64,000 nt of DNA, taken from Hyphomicrobiales bacterium. GTDB taxonomy: Bacteria > Pseudomonadota > Alphaproteobacteria > Rhizobiales > Rhizobiaceae. The stretch covers positions 372,001 to 436,000 of the forward strand of contig JAJFHV010000013.1 in NCBI GenBank assembly GCA_021775415.1, in the 5' to 3' direction. The notes under the pieces are model-generated. The model made no database searches, was not told the DNA's origin, and was given only the letters and a program-made list of their open reading frames with translations. Position numbers and translations under genes: made by a program. Of this stretch, positions 27,903 to 36,736 are shown one piece after another; position 1 is the first letter of the stretch, and each line of letters begins with the position of its first letter.

Positions 27903-28517
27903 TTAATTGCTTTCGGAGGTCGTTTCAGAATCGGTTTCGGCTTCAGCCTCGCTGGCAGTTTCAGATTCACTAGCCGGAAGCGGTACCGGGTTGGCTGAAA
28001 GGCTGCGCAGATAGGCAACCAATGCTGCCCGGGCTTCGGTCTTCTTCACGCCGGCAAAACCCATTGCGGTGCCCTTGAGATACTTTTTAGGGTTCCACAG
28101 GAAGCCGTTCAACTCGTCAAACGTCCAGGTTTTTCCATCACCATAGGCTTTAAGCGCCGCGGAATAGGAAAAGCCGTCAGCAGCACCCATTGGGCGGTTT
28201 ACAATGTCGTAAAGCGCTGGCCCGACCTTGTTTTTGCCGCCATCCTCAAACACATGGCATGCAAGGCACTTTTTGGCAGCTTTCTGGCCAGCCGCAAGGT
28301 CTGCACTGGCAAGCAGCGCATCAATTGGTTCATAAGCAGGTCCAGTTGGTGCATCACTAGCGCCATCTGAATGATCGTCCTCTGCTTCAACCAGATAACC
28401 AGGCGTTGCCGGGATGGATGAGTGAAAAATTCCATCAGAAAGGAATGTCAGAGACATCACAAGGAACACTGTGCCAAGAATAGCCATTGCAATTTTGTTG
28501 AACTCGAATGAATCCAT
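27903..28517 (-). CDS. Membrane-anchored c-type cytochrome (CycM/cytochrome c552-like)
   Basis: 204 aa from the ATG at 28515-28517, with GGGAG 8 nt upstream. An uncleaved N-terminal helix (MAILGTVFLVMSLTFLSDGI) anchors the protein; an acidic linker leads to a class I cytochrome c domain with one haem site KKCLACH near residue 80, KVGPALYDIVNRPMG, and the axial Met in LKGTAMGFAG. A Glu/Ser/Thr-rich tail follows. Membrane-bound cytochromes of this type carry electrons from the bc1 complex to terminal oxidases in alphaproteobacteria. The tandem peptide-importer operon begins 66 nt downstream on the same strand, but no functional link is evident. Confidence 0.92.
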   Translation of the reverse strand: MDSFEFNKIAMAILGTVFLVMSLTFLSDGIFHSSIPATPGYLVEAEDDHSDGASDAPTGPAYEPIDALLASADLAAGQKAAKKCLACHVFEDGGKNKVGPALYDIVNRPMGAADGFSYSAALKAYGDGKTWTFDELNGFLWNPKKYLKGTAMGFAGVKKTEARAALVAYLRSLSANPVPLPASESETASEAEAETDSETTSESN

Positions 28518-28694
28518 TTTCGAAACTCCCGATGCGCAAAAACAGCAGCCTGCCGCCACCTGTTCACTTGAATCGGAACCTATTGCGTTTGCGCATCGGT
28601 TACAACGGCTGTATTGAGTGTTCCGGTGAGACTTTTTGACACCATCCACAGTCAGTGGATAATTTGAAAACCCTACTGAATATCCACGTTTTTC

Positions 28695-29423
28695 ATGACC
28701 AACACCCTCATTCTCATTCCTGCACGCTTGGCCTCATCGAGATTGCCGGGAAAACCGCTTGCTGAAATCGGCGGATTGCCAATGATTTGTCAGGTGGTGA
28801 ACCGTGCACGTGAGGCAGAAATTGGTGAGCCGGTCGTTGCAACTGACAGCGAAGAAGTACTGGCCGCGGTGGAAGCCCATGGGGCAAGGGTAGTCATGAC
28901 CCGTGCCGATCATCAATCCGGTTCAGACCGGATTTGGGAGGCGCTGCAGAATGTTGATCCCGACGGCAAGGTCGATAATGTCATCAACCTGCAGGGCGAT
29001 TTGCCAACGATTGAGGGTGCTACGATCCGTGAAAGCCTGCGCCCACTTGAGGATGCAAGCGTTGATATCGGGACTTTGGCAACCAAAATTACGCTTGAGG
29101 CTGAGCGAACCAATCCGAACGTCACAAAGGCGGTTGGGACACCGATTGCGAATAACAGGCTGCGGGCGCTGTATTTTACCCGGGCTTCTGCCCCTCACGG
29201 AGATGGCCCACTCTATCATCATATCGGGCTCTATGCTTATCGCAGGGCAGCGCTTGAAAAATTTGTTTCACTTCCGCCCTCCACACTGGAGATACGCGAA
29301 AAGCTGGAGCAACTCCGCGCGCTTGAAAATGAAATGCGCATCGACATTCAGCTTGTCGATGCTGTTCCCCTCGGTGTAGACACGCCAGAGGATCTCGAAC
29401 GGGCAAGAGCTTCGTTCCGTTGA
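28695..29423 (+). CDS. kdsB: 3-deoxy-manno-octulosonate cytidylyltransferase (CMP-KDO synthetase)
   Basis: 242 aa beginning with the nucleotide-binding signature [50 protein letters not shown] and the HIGLYAYRR segment are typical of KdsB. The enzyme activates KDO with CTP for addition to lipid A in the cytoplasm. Length fits the family. It is divergent from the cytochrome gene and followed 21 nt later by pheA on the same strand, a neighbour pair often seen in Hyphomicrobiales. Confidence 0.95.
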   Translation: MTNTLILIPARLASSRLPGKPLAEIGGLPMICQVVNRAREAEIGEPVVATDSEEVLAAVEAHGARVVMTRADHQSGSDRIWEALQNVDPDGKVDNVINLQGDLPTIEGATIRESLRPLEDASVDIGTLATKITLEAERTNPNVTKAVGTPIANNRLRALYFTRASAPHGDGPLYHHIGLYAYRRAALEKFVSLPPSTLEIREKLEQLRALENEMRIDIQLVDAVPLGVDTPEDLERARASFR

Positions 29424-29444
29424 CAAGGTAGTAGGCACATTATC

Positions 29445-30290
29445 ATGAATGCGAAAATGACGGGCAGGATAGGATTTCAGGGTGCAAAGGGCGCCAATTC
29501 TGAAATCGCGATTCGCGATGTTTATCCGGCAATGGAAGCTGTTCCACTGGACACCTTTGAAGATGTGTTCAACGCGCTTATCTCGAAGGAAATTGATTTG
29601 GCGATGATCCCGATCGAGAACTCGCTTGCCGGGAGAGTTGCCGATATCCATCATCTGTTGCCCGAATCCGGTACTTTCATCATCGGCGAGTATTTCCTGC
29701 CGATTCATTTCGATTTGATGGTGCTTCCAGGCGTTAAACTCAACGATATCGAGACCGTTTACAGCCATGTGCATGCGCTCGGCCAGTGTCGCAACATCAT
29801 CCGAAAGCATGGCTGGAAGGCTGAAGTTGGCGGTGACACGGCGGGTTCGGCAAAGCTAGTGAGCGAACGTGGAGATCGCAAGATTGCAGCCCTTGCACCG
29901 GAACTTGCAGCAGAAATCTACGGCCTTGAAACGCTGGAGCGCAATGTCGAGGATGCCGATCACAACACGACCAGGTTTGTAATTCTTTCTCGCGATGCAC
30001 AATGGGCACCGCAAGGAAACGGCCCGGTGATGACCTCTTTTCTGTTTCAGGTGCGCAACATTCCAGCGTCCCTGTATAAGGCAATGGGTGGTTTTGCCAC
30101 GAATGGCGTCAACATGACCAAGCTTGAAAGTTATCAGCTTGGTGGCGCCTTTACGGCAACCCAGTTCTATGCCGATATCGAAGGTCACCCCGAGGACACC
30201 CCGGTAGTAAACGCCTTTGAGGAAATCCGTTTCTTCTGCAAGGAATTTCACATTCTGGGTGTCTATCCGGCTGCAGCAAAGCGCGACTGA
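29445..30290 (+). CDS. pheA: Prephenate dehydratase (monofunctional, with ACT domain)
   Basis: 281 aa with no chorismate mutase domain. The PDT domain has IGFQGAKGANSEIAI, the MIPIENSLAGRVADIHHLL segment, and the catalytic NTTRFVILSR with the Thr-Arg-Phe triad. The ACT domain follows (VMTSFLFQVRNIPASLYKAM, with the Phe-binding TKLESYQ motif). It converts prephenate to phenylpyruvate for phenylalanine synthesis and should be feedback-inhibited by Phe through the ACT domain. The first ATG is used; another lies four codons later. It is convergent with nudC, 15 nt apart. Confidence 0.94.
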   Translation: MNAKMTGRIGFQGAKGANSEIAIRDVYPAMEAVPLDTFEDVFNALISKEIDLAMIPIENSLAGRVADIHHLLPESGTFIIGEYFLPIHFDLMVLPGVKLNDIETVYSHVHALGQCRNIIRKHGWKAEVGGDTAGSAKLVSERGDRKIAALAPELAAEIYGLETLERNVEDADHNTTRFVILSRDAQWAPQGNGPVMTSFLFQVRNIPASLYKAMGGFATNGVNMTKLESYQLGGAFTATQFYADIEGHPEDTPVVNAFEEIRFFCKEFHILGVYPAAAKRD

Positions 30291-30305
30291 TCACCAAATT
30301 AAATC

Positions 30306-31241
30306 TCATCCTTCCGCCCATGCGCCGACCAGGGCGGAAGAGATCGCCTTGTTGGGTGGACAGATGAACCCTTCCGGGTGTTTTTCCTCAATCATCAATT
30401 GGACTTCACCGCGCGTAAACCAGCGGCAATCTTCCAACTCACTTTCATTAACGGTGATATCTTCACTGATTGCTTCGCAGTGAACACCAATCATCAACGA
30501 ATGGGGGAACGGCCAGGGCTGGCTTGAATGATATTTGACCCGGCCAATCTGGATGCCGCTTTCTTCAAGCGTTTCCCGTCGCACCGCGTCTTCCATGGTT
30601 TCACCCGGTTCGATAAAACCGGCAAGCGTTGAATACCAGCCTTCCGGAAAATTCGGGCTGCGACCCAGGAGGCATTTGTCTTCCTTAACGGCCAGCATGA
30701 TGACCACCGGATCCGTGCGTGGAAAGATCTGGTTTTCACAGGATGGGCAATCTCGCCGATAACCCCCGATTTTCATGGCTGACGCATGGCCACACTTTCC
30801 GCAGAAGCGATTCATCCGGTGCCAATGGAGCATGCTGCCGGCCTGGGCAATCGCTCCGGCATCTTCTTCTTTGACCGAGGTTGAATACAACAGTGCACGC
30901 AGATCATAGGCCGCCCAGGGTTCACCAAGTGTTTCCACATCAACATCGACCGGCACTGCAATCCGGGGACCGTCCTCTGCTTCACCCAGTAAAATTGCAC
31001 GCTCCAGTTTGGTGTCGAGGCTCTCTATCTCGCTCCGACCAAACGCCGCCGTGGAGATCTCACCTTTTGAAATTATGACGCTGCTGCCGGCAAACATGAA
31101 AAACCGCGTTGCAGGATTTTCGAGCGCAGCCGGCAAAGAGGTTTCGTCGCGATACTCAGAATCGCGTATCAGTCGATTTTGGGAAAATCCTACCATGCTG
31201 CTCGGCTCTGGCTGGGGCAGGCCATCGAAATCAATCTTCAT
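30306..31241 (-). CDS. nudC: NADH pyrophosphatase NudC (Nudix hydrolase with zinc ribbon)
   Basis: 311 aa. An N-terminal domain is followed by a four-Cys zinc ribbon (RFCGKCGH and RRDCPSCENQ), the IFPRTDPVVIM strand and the Nudix box GFIEPGETMEDAVRRETLEE. The C-terminal SQPWPFPHSLMIG segment is the SQPWPFPxS array that marks the NADH pyrophosphatase subgroup. It hydrolyses NAD(H), and by family knowledge can remove NAD caps from RNA. The start overlaps the stop of the HIT-family gene (ATGA), so the two are coupled. Confidence 0.95.
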   Translation of the reverse strand: MKIDFDGLPQPEPSSMVGFSQNRLIRDSEYRDETSLPAALENPATRFFMFAGSSVIISKGEISTAAFGRSEIESLDTKLERAILLGEAEDGPRIAVPVDVDVETLGEPWAAYDLRALLYSTSVKEEDAGAIAQAGSMLHWHRMNRFCGKCGHASAMKIGGYRRDCPSCENQIFPRTDPVVIMLAVKEDKCLLGRSPNFPEGWYSTLAGFIEPGETMEDAVRRETLEESGIQIGRVKYHSSQPWPFPHSLMIGVHCEAISEDITVNESELEDCRWFTRGEVQLMIEEKHPEGFICPPNKAISSALVGAWAEG

Positions 31242-31648
31242 GATGAAAGCTCTGTCATTAACCTGCCAATGAATTCATTGGCTTCGTCCTGCGGATATTC
31301 TTCTCGTGTGCCATATCCCCAGATCGGGTTCGGCCAGTTTGGATCATCCACATATCGCGCCACGACATGAATATGAAGCTGCGGGACAATGTTGCCGATC
31401 GTTGCAATGTTGAGCTTGTCGGCTTTGGTAGTGGTTTTCAAAGTGGCGGCGGTTTGCATCAAATCTGTTTCGACGCTACGCCGCACGGTTTTTTCAAGCT
31501 CCCACCATTCTTGCACACCCACAACGCGCGGGACCATCAATAACCACGGCCAACGCCGATCATTGGCCAGCCGCAAGTCACAATCGGCGAAGGAATGAAC
31601 CGGAAGAGTTGTTGTCTCCAGCCGGGAATCAAGTTTGAATTCAGTCAT
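31238..31648 (-). CDS. HIT family protein
   Basis: 136 aa from the ATG at 31646-31648 (MTEFKLDSRL); a GTG six codons upstream is possible. Conserved features are PWLLMVPRVVGVQEWWEL, NIATIGNIVPQLHIHVVAR with a histidine-triad-like HxHxx segment, and PNWPNPIWG. HIT proteins are nucleotide hydrolases or transferases; this short bacterial branch is typically called a HIT domain protein without a known substrate. It is coupled to nudC by an ATGA overlap, suggesting a joint role in dinucleotide or nucleotide-cap turnover. Confidence 0.88.
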   Translation of the reverse strand: MTEFKLDSRLETTTLPVHSFADCDLRLANDRRWPWLLMVPRVVGVQEWWELEKTVRRSVETDLMQTAATLKTTTKADKLNIATIGNIVPQLHIHVVARYVDDPNWPNPIWGYGTREEYPQDEANEFIGRLMTELSS

Positions 31649-31666
31649 CCAGTCTCTATAGCGCAC

Positions 31667-32204
31667 GGTTGATTATTCACTCACCCCTTTTTGGAGTAGT
31701 GGCATAAAATTTGGCGGCGGCTAGCCACCAACTGAGGCGATAACCGAAACATTCACAAGAAGCGTCGCGCCACCCTGCAAGCTACGAGCCCTTCGCGTTT
31801 TGAGCGGTTAGCTCAAACGATAACGAAGTGCGTCTAAGGTGCTTGCGCCGGAATGATAGACATGGCCACGAGCCCCCTGAGTTCATCGAAGGGCCGCATC
31901 TGTCATTCCACTTTCAAATGGTGACGCGTCCAATGTTTGTGCAGAACGACAGTGCGAGGGATTATGATTGAGGTTTTGAGGGCGGGGATAGATTTATTTG
32001 AAATATGTCCGCTTTACCCTCGAAAGCAGACATTCTGTTTTTCGTGACTGACGTCCGCTTTGTACCAACAGCGGACATTGGGTGCTACTTTGACCGTAGA
32101 TTGATTGAATGCTGAAGTTCGCCTACGGTTTGCTAGTGCTTCAGGATCCAAGCCAATGCCGGCAAACGACCTTCCCTTTAAACTGATTATTTTGTGAGGC
32201 TGCC
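31667..32204. other. Long intergenic, apparently decayed region
   Basis: 538 nt without a credible gene. The left half shows no feature I recognise. The right half contains the GTCCGC palindromes annotated separately and leads straight into the truncated amidase frame. Together these suggest genetic decay, possibly after an insertion or deletion. Confidence 0.6.
32005..32076. repeat. Pair of intergenic palindromic repeats with GTCCGCTTT core
   Basis: Unit 1: ATGTCCGCTTT (32005-32015) and AAAGCAGACAT (32023-32033) pair over 11 positions with one C-A mismatch around a 7-nt loop. Unit 2: GTCCGC (32053-32058) pairs with GCGGAC (32071-32076) around a 12-nt loop. Both units share GTCCGCTTT. A third half-unit, ATGTCCGCTTT, is visible at 33286-33296. 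Confidence 0.7.
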
Positions 32205-32417
32205 ATGAAATCCAAATCATTCCCGATCTTTTCCGGCACTGATCTGTGCAAACCGCCAGCAAGGGAGGTGGTCTCACTTTTAAAAACGGGCGAGGTGGCA
32301 CCGTCAGAGCTTCTTGATGCCGCCTTTGAGCGTATTCGAGCGGTTGAACCCGCTGATCAGTTCGGATGCTCACCAATTGACCCTGTCGTTAAACACGATA
32401 CCGGTTCGCCGGCATGA
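32205..32417 (+). pseudogene. Truncated amidase-signature-family remnant (N-terminus only)
   Basis: A 70-codon frame begins KSKSFPIFSGTDLCKPPARE and continues VVSLLKTGEVAPSELLDAA and FERIRAVEP. This matches the N-terminal helices preceding the catalytic domain in amidase-signature enzymes, normally 450 or more residues. Homology stops after about 45-50 residues, with no catalytic Lys or Ser-Ser pair, and a stop follows. I read it as a 3'-deleted remnant. Its end overlaps the start of the next gene by ATGA, probably by chance. Confidence 0.6.
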
Positions 32418-33220
32418 TACGCAGTGGGCCATGGGAGAAGCGCTGGATTAGTTTCGTCGTTTTGTGCTGCATGAATCTACTGCCGGTGCAAAGTGTCCAG
32501 GCCCAAACTCCTGTTTCTGTCGAGCTCGTACTCGCTGTAGATACCTCATACAGTGTCAATAATGGTGAGTTCCGTTTGCAGATGACAGGGATCGCCGATG
32601 CGCTGCGTTCTCCTGAAATCGTCAAACTGATCGAAGTTCACGAAGGCGTGGCAATGAGCGTAATCCAATGGGCTGGCTGGTCCGTGGAATCAAATGCAGT
32701 AAAATGGCGATTGCTGGCAACGCCACAATCGATTTATGCCTTCGCGGATGAAATTGAGACCATGCGACGTGACAATGTCGGGAGTTTTACCGCTATTGGC
32801 ACCGCGATTGAAACCAGTCTTCACGCACTCGCGGTGAATGAGTATGCAGGTGAGATATTGAAAATTGACATCTCTGGCGACGGGATCAGTAATGTCGGAC
32901 CTGCACCTTCCCAATCACGGCTTGCTGCCGAGATACAAGATGTAACGATCAACGGGCTGGCGATAAAAACAGATCAGAAAAATCTGGACCAGTATTACTG
33001 GAACCATGTGATCAGCGGCCGCGGTGCATTCGTGATAGAGGCGGCTGATTTTGAAGATTTTGCCCGTGCCATTCGACTAAAACTGTTGAAGGAACTCGCA
33101 CCGGTCATTGGCAGTGAGAAAAGAGCGCCAGATGGGAAAACGGCACAGGAAAACGCTAATCGACTGGCAACTATTCAAGAACCTGTGGATGTGGGTTTTG
33201 AAGAGACGAAACAATTTTGA
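32414..33220 (+). CDS. DUF1194-type secreted von Willebrand factor A-like protein
   Basis: 268 aa with a signal peptide (SFVVLCCMNLLPVQSVQAQ) and a VWA-like domain. The MIDAS-type motif LVLAVDTSYSVNNGEF carries DxSxS, and GSFTAIGTAIETS and KIDISGDGISNVG supply the further metal-site loops. This is the DUF1194 arrangement common in alphaproteobacteria; function unknown, probably periplasmic ligand or metal-dependent protein binding. A polar C-terminal tail of about 45 residues follows. The start sits against the amidase remnant, with no visible ribosome site. Confidence 0.8.
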   Translation: MIRSGPWEKRWISFVVLCCMNLLPVQSVQAQTPVSVELVLAVDTSYSVNNGEFRLQMTGIADALRSPEIVKLIEVHEGVAMSVIQWAGWSVESNAVKWRLLATPQSIYAFADEIETMRRDNVGSFTAIGTAIETSLHALAVNEYAGEILKIDISGDGISNVGPAPSQSRLAAEIQDVTINGLAIKTDQKNLDQYYWNHVISGRGAFVIEAADFEDFARAIRLKLLKELAPVIGSEKRAPDGKTAQENANRLATIQEPVDVGFEETKQF

Positions 33221-33304
33221 TTGCGCGATTTAGGGGCGAGTTAGGAAATTTGGGTGTTAGCGTTGGCGAAATATTCTGGTGAGCAATGTCCGCTTTATTC
33301 CAGT

Positions 33305-34264
33305 TCAAACAAGCCGTTCCTTTGCCGCCTGATATTCCCTGACGAAGCGTTCCACCAGCTCAGCAGTTGAAGTAACCGACTTGATTGCCCCGATGCCTTG
33401 TCCGCAACCCCAAATATCCTTCCAGGCTTTTGCATCCGTATTGCCGCCGGAACCAAAGTTCATTTGGGATGGATCGCTTTCGGGGAGGTTATCCGGATCC
33501 ATACCCATATTGACGATTGAGGGTTTGAGATAATTGCCGTGTACGCCAGTGAAGAGATTTGTCAGCACGATATCGTCAGCGCTGCAATCTGCAATGGCTT
33601 GTTTGTATTCATCGCGCGCGCGCGCTTCATGGGTCGCAATGAAGGGTGAACCGATATAGGCGAGATCTGCGCCCATCGCCTGGGCTGCAAGAATGGCACC
33701 GCCATGGGCAATTGCTCCGGAAAGTAGCAACGGACCATCAAACCACTCCCGTATTTCCTGAATGATCGCAAATGGTGAAAAGCGACCAGCATGACCTCCA
33801 GCCCCTGCCGCAACCGCAATCAATCCATCCGCACCCTTGCGTATGGCCGAATCCGCGTGACGGTTGTTGATGATGTCATGCAGCACAATCCCGCCATAGG
33901 AATGAATTGCATCATTGACCTCCGGTACGGCCCCTAGCGAAGTAATGACAATCGGCACCTTGTATTTGACGCACAGGGCAAGGTCCTGCTCCAGGCGGTT
34001 GTTTGACTTGTGAACAATCTGGTTGACTGCAAAAGGGGCTATTTTCTTGTCAGGATTGGCTATTTTACCGGCTTCAAGTTCTTCCGTGATTTCCGCAAGC
34101 CACTCATCCAGTTGTTCAAGGGGACGCGCGTTAAGCGCCGGGAAAGATCCGACAATGCCGGCTTTGCATTGCGCCAGCACCAGTGGTGGATGGGAGACAA
34201 TAAACAGCGGTGCACCGATTGCCGGGACACTCAATTTATCTTTCAGGATTGCGGGTATGGCCAA
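33305..34264 (-). CDS. Nitronate monooxygenase family protein (2-nitropropane dioxygenase-like)
   Basis: 319 aa from a TTG start; no ATG lies nearby in frame. FMN-dependent TIM-barrel features: PAIGAPLFIVSHPPLVLAQ, GIVGSFPALNARP, DGLIAVAAGAGGHAGRFSPF with the conserved Gly-His-Gly-type phosphate loop, and PLLLSGAIAHGGAILAAQAM. These enzymes oxidise alkyl nitronates; many genomic paralogues have uncertain substrates. The gene is divergent from the following Pro/Gln-rich protein gene and convergent with the DUF1194 gene. Confidence 0.9.
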   Translation of the reverse strand: MAIPAILKDKLSVPAIGAPLFIVSHPPLVLAQCKAGIVGSFPALNARPLEQLDEWLAEITEELEAGKIANPDKKIAPFAVNQIVHKSNNRLEQDLALCVKYKVPIVITSLGAVPEVNDAIHSYGGIVLHDIINNRHADSAIRKGADGLIAVAAGAGGHAGRFSPFAIIQEIREWFDGPLLLSGAIAHGGAILAAQAMGADLAYIGSPFIATHEARARDEYKQAIADCSADDIVLTNLFTGVHGNYLKPSIVNMGMDPDNLPESDPSQMNFGSGGNTDAKAWKDIWGCGQGIGAIKSVTSTAELVERFVREYQAAKERLV

Positions 34265-34355
34265 ACGGAAATCCGGATTCTTACGTATTCGTCAAAGTTC
34301 AATTATCTATTGTGTTTTCAACCGGTATGCAAACGCTTTGCGGCATCCCAAGCGC

Positions 34356-35681
34356 ATGGTGCCGCCTGGGCTCTGGTTTCGATTGCAAATCGCCCATGAA
34401 CAAGTAATACAGGCGAAGATATCCAAATTAATCCGGACTGAGCTATTGGCGAATTTTGAAGCCCTGATACGCAGCGCCCTGACAAAACAGGATTCTTCCA
34501 ACCGGCAGGTCAGGGAGAAGGTGTATCAATCATCCAGAAATGCACTGCAGCGCATGATCGCAGCAAACCGGTCTTTGACGGTGGAAAATGCCCTGACCCA
34601 GCAACGCGCATTGGAAGCTTCAATTTTGCATATTGAGGCTGACATGTCTGGCGCCGTGCCACAGGCACCAGTCCAGCAGACGCAGGCACCAGTCCCACCG
34701 CCACCGCAACAAGCCCCGCCGACGCCGCAACAAGCCCCACCGCCACCGCAACATGTTCAACCTCAAACGGCACCGCCCAACACGCCGGCACCTGCGATAC
34801 AATCAGCGCCCGTACAGGCAATGCCCCACTCGCGACCCTTAGAGCCAGCACTTTCGGCACCTGCACTTCAGCCGGTATCACCAAACCCGGATGCATTTGG
34901 TGGCGCGCCGGGTGTCCAGGTGGAACAGGCATATCAATCGAGCGTGGATGTTAGTCACCCAGGTGCGGAAATTCATCTGGAAGAAATGGATTCCTACCAG
35001 TCGCCGCCGCCGGAGTTTTCGCATCGGCGAAAAATGCAGAAAAAATTGTTTGGTTTCCTGGCGATCGGGTTCATCCTTGGGTTCCTGCTGTGGCTGGGGT
35101 ATGTTCTGTTTGGCGGTTTTGTTGAGGATTACCTGTTTCGAGCCACTCAAAATGACGGGCGGGTTACAAGCCTTGATCCTTCTGCCGGCCAGTCCGAAAA
35201 CAGCGACTACATTACAATTCTGGAAGCCAGTGACCCTTCCGCACTGATTACCGCCGGGCGGGGTACTGCAGAAATTGTCAATGAACGTAATGCAAACATG
35301 TTGCGCATTGTCTCGGTGCGGGAAAATGGAAACCACACGACAGCTGCCAATCCCATCCAGTTAAAAATCAAGCCAGGGGTGCTTGAACAGATTTCAGGAA
35401 AAAAAGTAACTGTTGAGATTTATGCCAAATCCGGTGGATCCGGTCCGGCTGCATTTGCAGTCGAATGCCAACTGGGTGGTTTGGGCAGTTGTGGTCGCAA
35501 GCGTTTCCGCGTTGGATTACAACCTGAGGCGGCTGTATTTTCGGTCACCATGCGTTCCGATGACGGATCCGGTGCCAATGCTCATCTTGCAATCAGTACC
35601 GACATCACCAGCAACGCGGAAATTACCGGTGAGGGCGACCCGGTCGATATCATCTATGTTCGGCTACGGGTTGGGAATTGA
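34356..35681 (+). CDS. Unrecognised single-pass membrane protein with Pro/Gln-rich linker
   Basis: About 441 aa if the ATG at 34356 is used; a TTG at 34383 is another option, and the open frame upstream runs into the divergent gene and is discounted. I do not recognise a named family. Visible parts are an N-terminal charged helical region (residues about 15-95, IRTELLANFEALIRSALT), a Pro/Gln/Ala-rich linker (about 95-170), a basic stop-transfer segment, one membrane helix near residues 230-255 (FLAIGFILGFLLWLGYVLF), and a C-terminal domain rich in beta strands with two Cys (ECQLGGLGSCGRK). The topology suggests a cytoplasmic helical part and a periplasmic sandwich domain. It is convergent with ppk2, 9 nt apart. 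Confidence 0.7.
   Translation: MVPPGLWFRLQIAHEQVIQAKISKLIRTELLANFEALIRSALTKQDSSNRQVREKVYQSSRNALQRMIAANRSLTVENALTQQRALEASILHIEADMSGAVPQAPVQQTQAPVPPPPQQAPPTPQQAPPPPQHVQPQTAPPNTPAPAIQSAPVQAMPHSRPLEPALSAPALQPVSPNPDAFGGAPGVQVEQAYQSSVDVSHPGAEIHLEEMDSYQSPPPEFSHRRKMQKKLFGFLAIGFILGFLLWLGYVLFGGFVEDYLFRATQNDGRVTSLDPSAGQSENSDYITILEASDPSALITAGRGTAEIVNERNANMLRIVSVRENGNHTTAANPIQLKIKPGVLEQISGKKVTVEIYAKSGGSGPAAFAVECQLGGLGSCGRKRFRVGLQPEAAVFSVTMRSDDGSGANAHLAISTDITSNAEITGEGDPVDIIYVRLRVGN
34696..34758 (+). repeat. Three 21-bp imperfect tandem repeats encoding the Pro/Gln-rich linker
   Basis: Units 34696-34716, 34717-34737 and 34738-34758 share CGCAAC(A) cores within Pro codon runs. They keep the reading frame and encode repeats of Pro-Pro-Pro-Gln-Gln-Ala type. 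Confidence 0.7.
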
Positions 35682-35690
35682 TCCGGTGGA

Positions 35691-36578
35691 TCAGGCGCCT
35701 GACTTGTTGAAAAAGTCTGGCCCAAAACCTGAGATCAGCGGGTCAACTTCGCCAACAACGTCTTCGTCTTTTCCATCGTAGTTGAGATTGCTGAGGAAAT
35801 ACCGCATTGCATTGATACGTGCGCGGCGTTTGTCATTCGAGCGCACAATGGTCCACGGCGCATGAGCCGTGTGGGTGTTCAACAGCATCTCATCGCGAGC
35901 CTTGGTGTAGTCATGCCATTTTCCCAATGCCTTGATGTCAATCGGCGACAGTTTCCAGGACTTGAGTGGATTTTGCCGGCGTTCATGAAAGCGCTTTATC
36001 TGCATCTCCTGACTGATATTCAGCCAGAACTTGAACAAGTGAACTCCGTCATTAACCAGCATTTTCTCAAAATACGGGGCTTCTTCGAGAAATTTATTAT
36101 GTTGATCATCGCTACAAAACCCCATCACCGGTTCAACCCCTGCCCGGTTGTACCAGGAGCGGTCAAACATCGCCATTTCACCGCTTGTTGGCAAATGCGC
36201 CGCATAGCGCTGAAAATACCATTGCCCGCGCTCGGTATCGGAGGGTTTTGACAGGGCAACTACTCGTGTGTGTCGAGGATTGAGAAACTCGCGGAACCGG
36301 CTGATCGTACCACCCTTGCCAGCGGCATCGCGCCCTTCAAAAACGATCACCACGCGTTCGCCACTCTCAAGCAGCCAGCTTTGAACCTTGACCAGTTCAA
36401 GCTGCAAGGCTTCCAGCGTCTTTTCGTAAGGTTTGCGTTTCATTCGATCGGGATACGGGTATTCGCCGCTGGTAAACGCACCTTCCTCAATCGCAGCCGG
36501 TAGCTTCTTGTGATCAAGATCAAATGCGACCGTATTTCCATCCAGGGTAATTTTTGTCTCCGGTATATCGACAGCCAT
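35691..36578 (-). CDS. ppk2: Polyphosphate kinase 2
   Basis: 295 aa from the ATG at 36576-36578 (GGAAG 6 nt upstream). PPK2 signatures: Walker [20 protein letters not shown], the lid and substrate segment [20 protein letters not shown], Walker [21 protein letters not shown], and [20 protein letters not shown]. It transfers phosphate between polyphosphate and nucleotides in the cytoplasm; class I members use diphosphates. A PiT phosphate transporter gene lies 158 nt upstream on the same strand, so uptake and storage of phosphate are probably linked. Confidence 0.94.
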   Translation of the reverse strand: MAVDIPETKITLDGNTVAFDLDHKKLPAAIEEGAFTSGEYPYPDRMKRKPYEKTLEALQLELVKVQSWLLESGERVVIVFEGRDAAGKGGTISRFREFLNPRHTRVVALSKPSDTERGQWYFQRYAAHLPTSGEMAMFDRSWYNRAGVEPVMGFCSDDQHNKFLEEAPYFEKMLVNDGVHLFKFWLNISQEMQIKRFHERRQNPLKSWKLSPIDIKALGKWHDYTKARDEMLLNTHTAHAPWTIVRSNDKRRARINAMRYFLSNLNYDGKDEDVVGEVDPLISGFGPDFFNKSGA

Positions 36579-36736
36579 GTTTTTCTTCCGTTTGATCAAG
36601 ACGCTGGGTTGGTGAAATACGAAGCGCCAGTGTAACGTCAACCACTGGAAATGCTACTCACACCGATCTTTGGGAGCATGGAAATTTGTAATTATGGTTG
36701 ACGGGCAAAAGCCAGAAGATGCGGTCGATTGAAACC

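Noticed and set aside
29268-29810. 180-codon minus-strand frame over kdsB and pheA
   Set aside because: Spans the junction of two clear plus-strand genes and has no domain.
31667-32204. Possible tRNA or small RNA in the long gap
   Set aside because: No cloverleaf, T-loop consensus or terminator could be found.
32205-33296. Possible CRISPR-like repeats from GTCCGC units
   Set aside because: Only two to three imperfect palindromes with irregular spacing; no array of equal spacers and no cas genes.
34023-34355. N-terminal extension of the Pro/Gln-rich protein to 552 aa
   Set aside because: The extra part is antisense to the divergent nitronate monooxygenase gene and has no family features.
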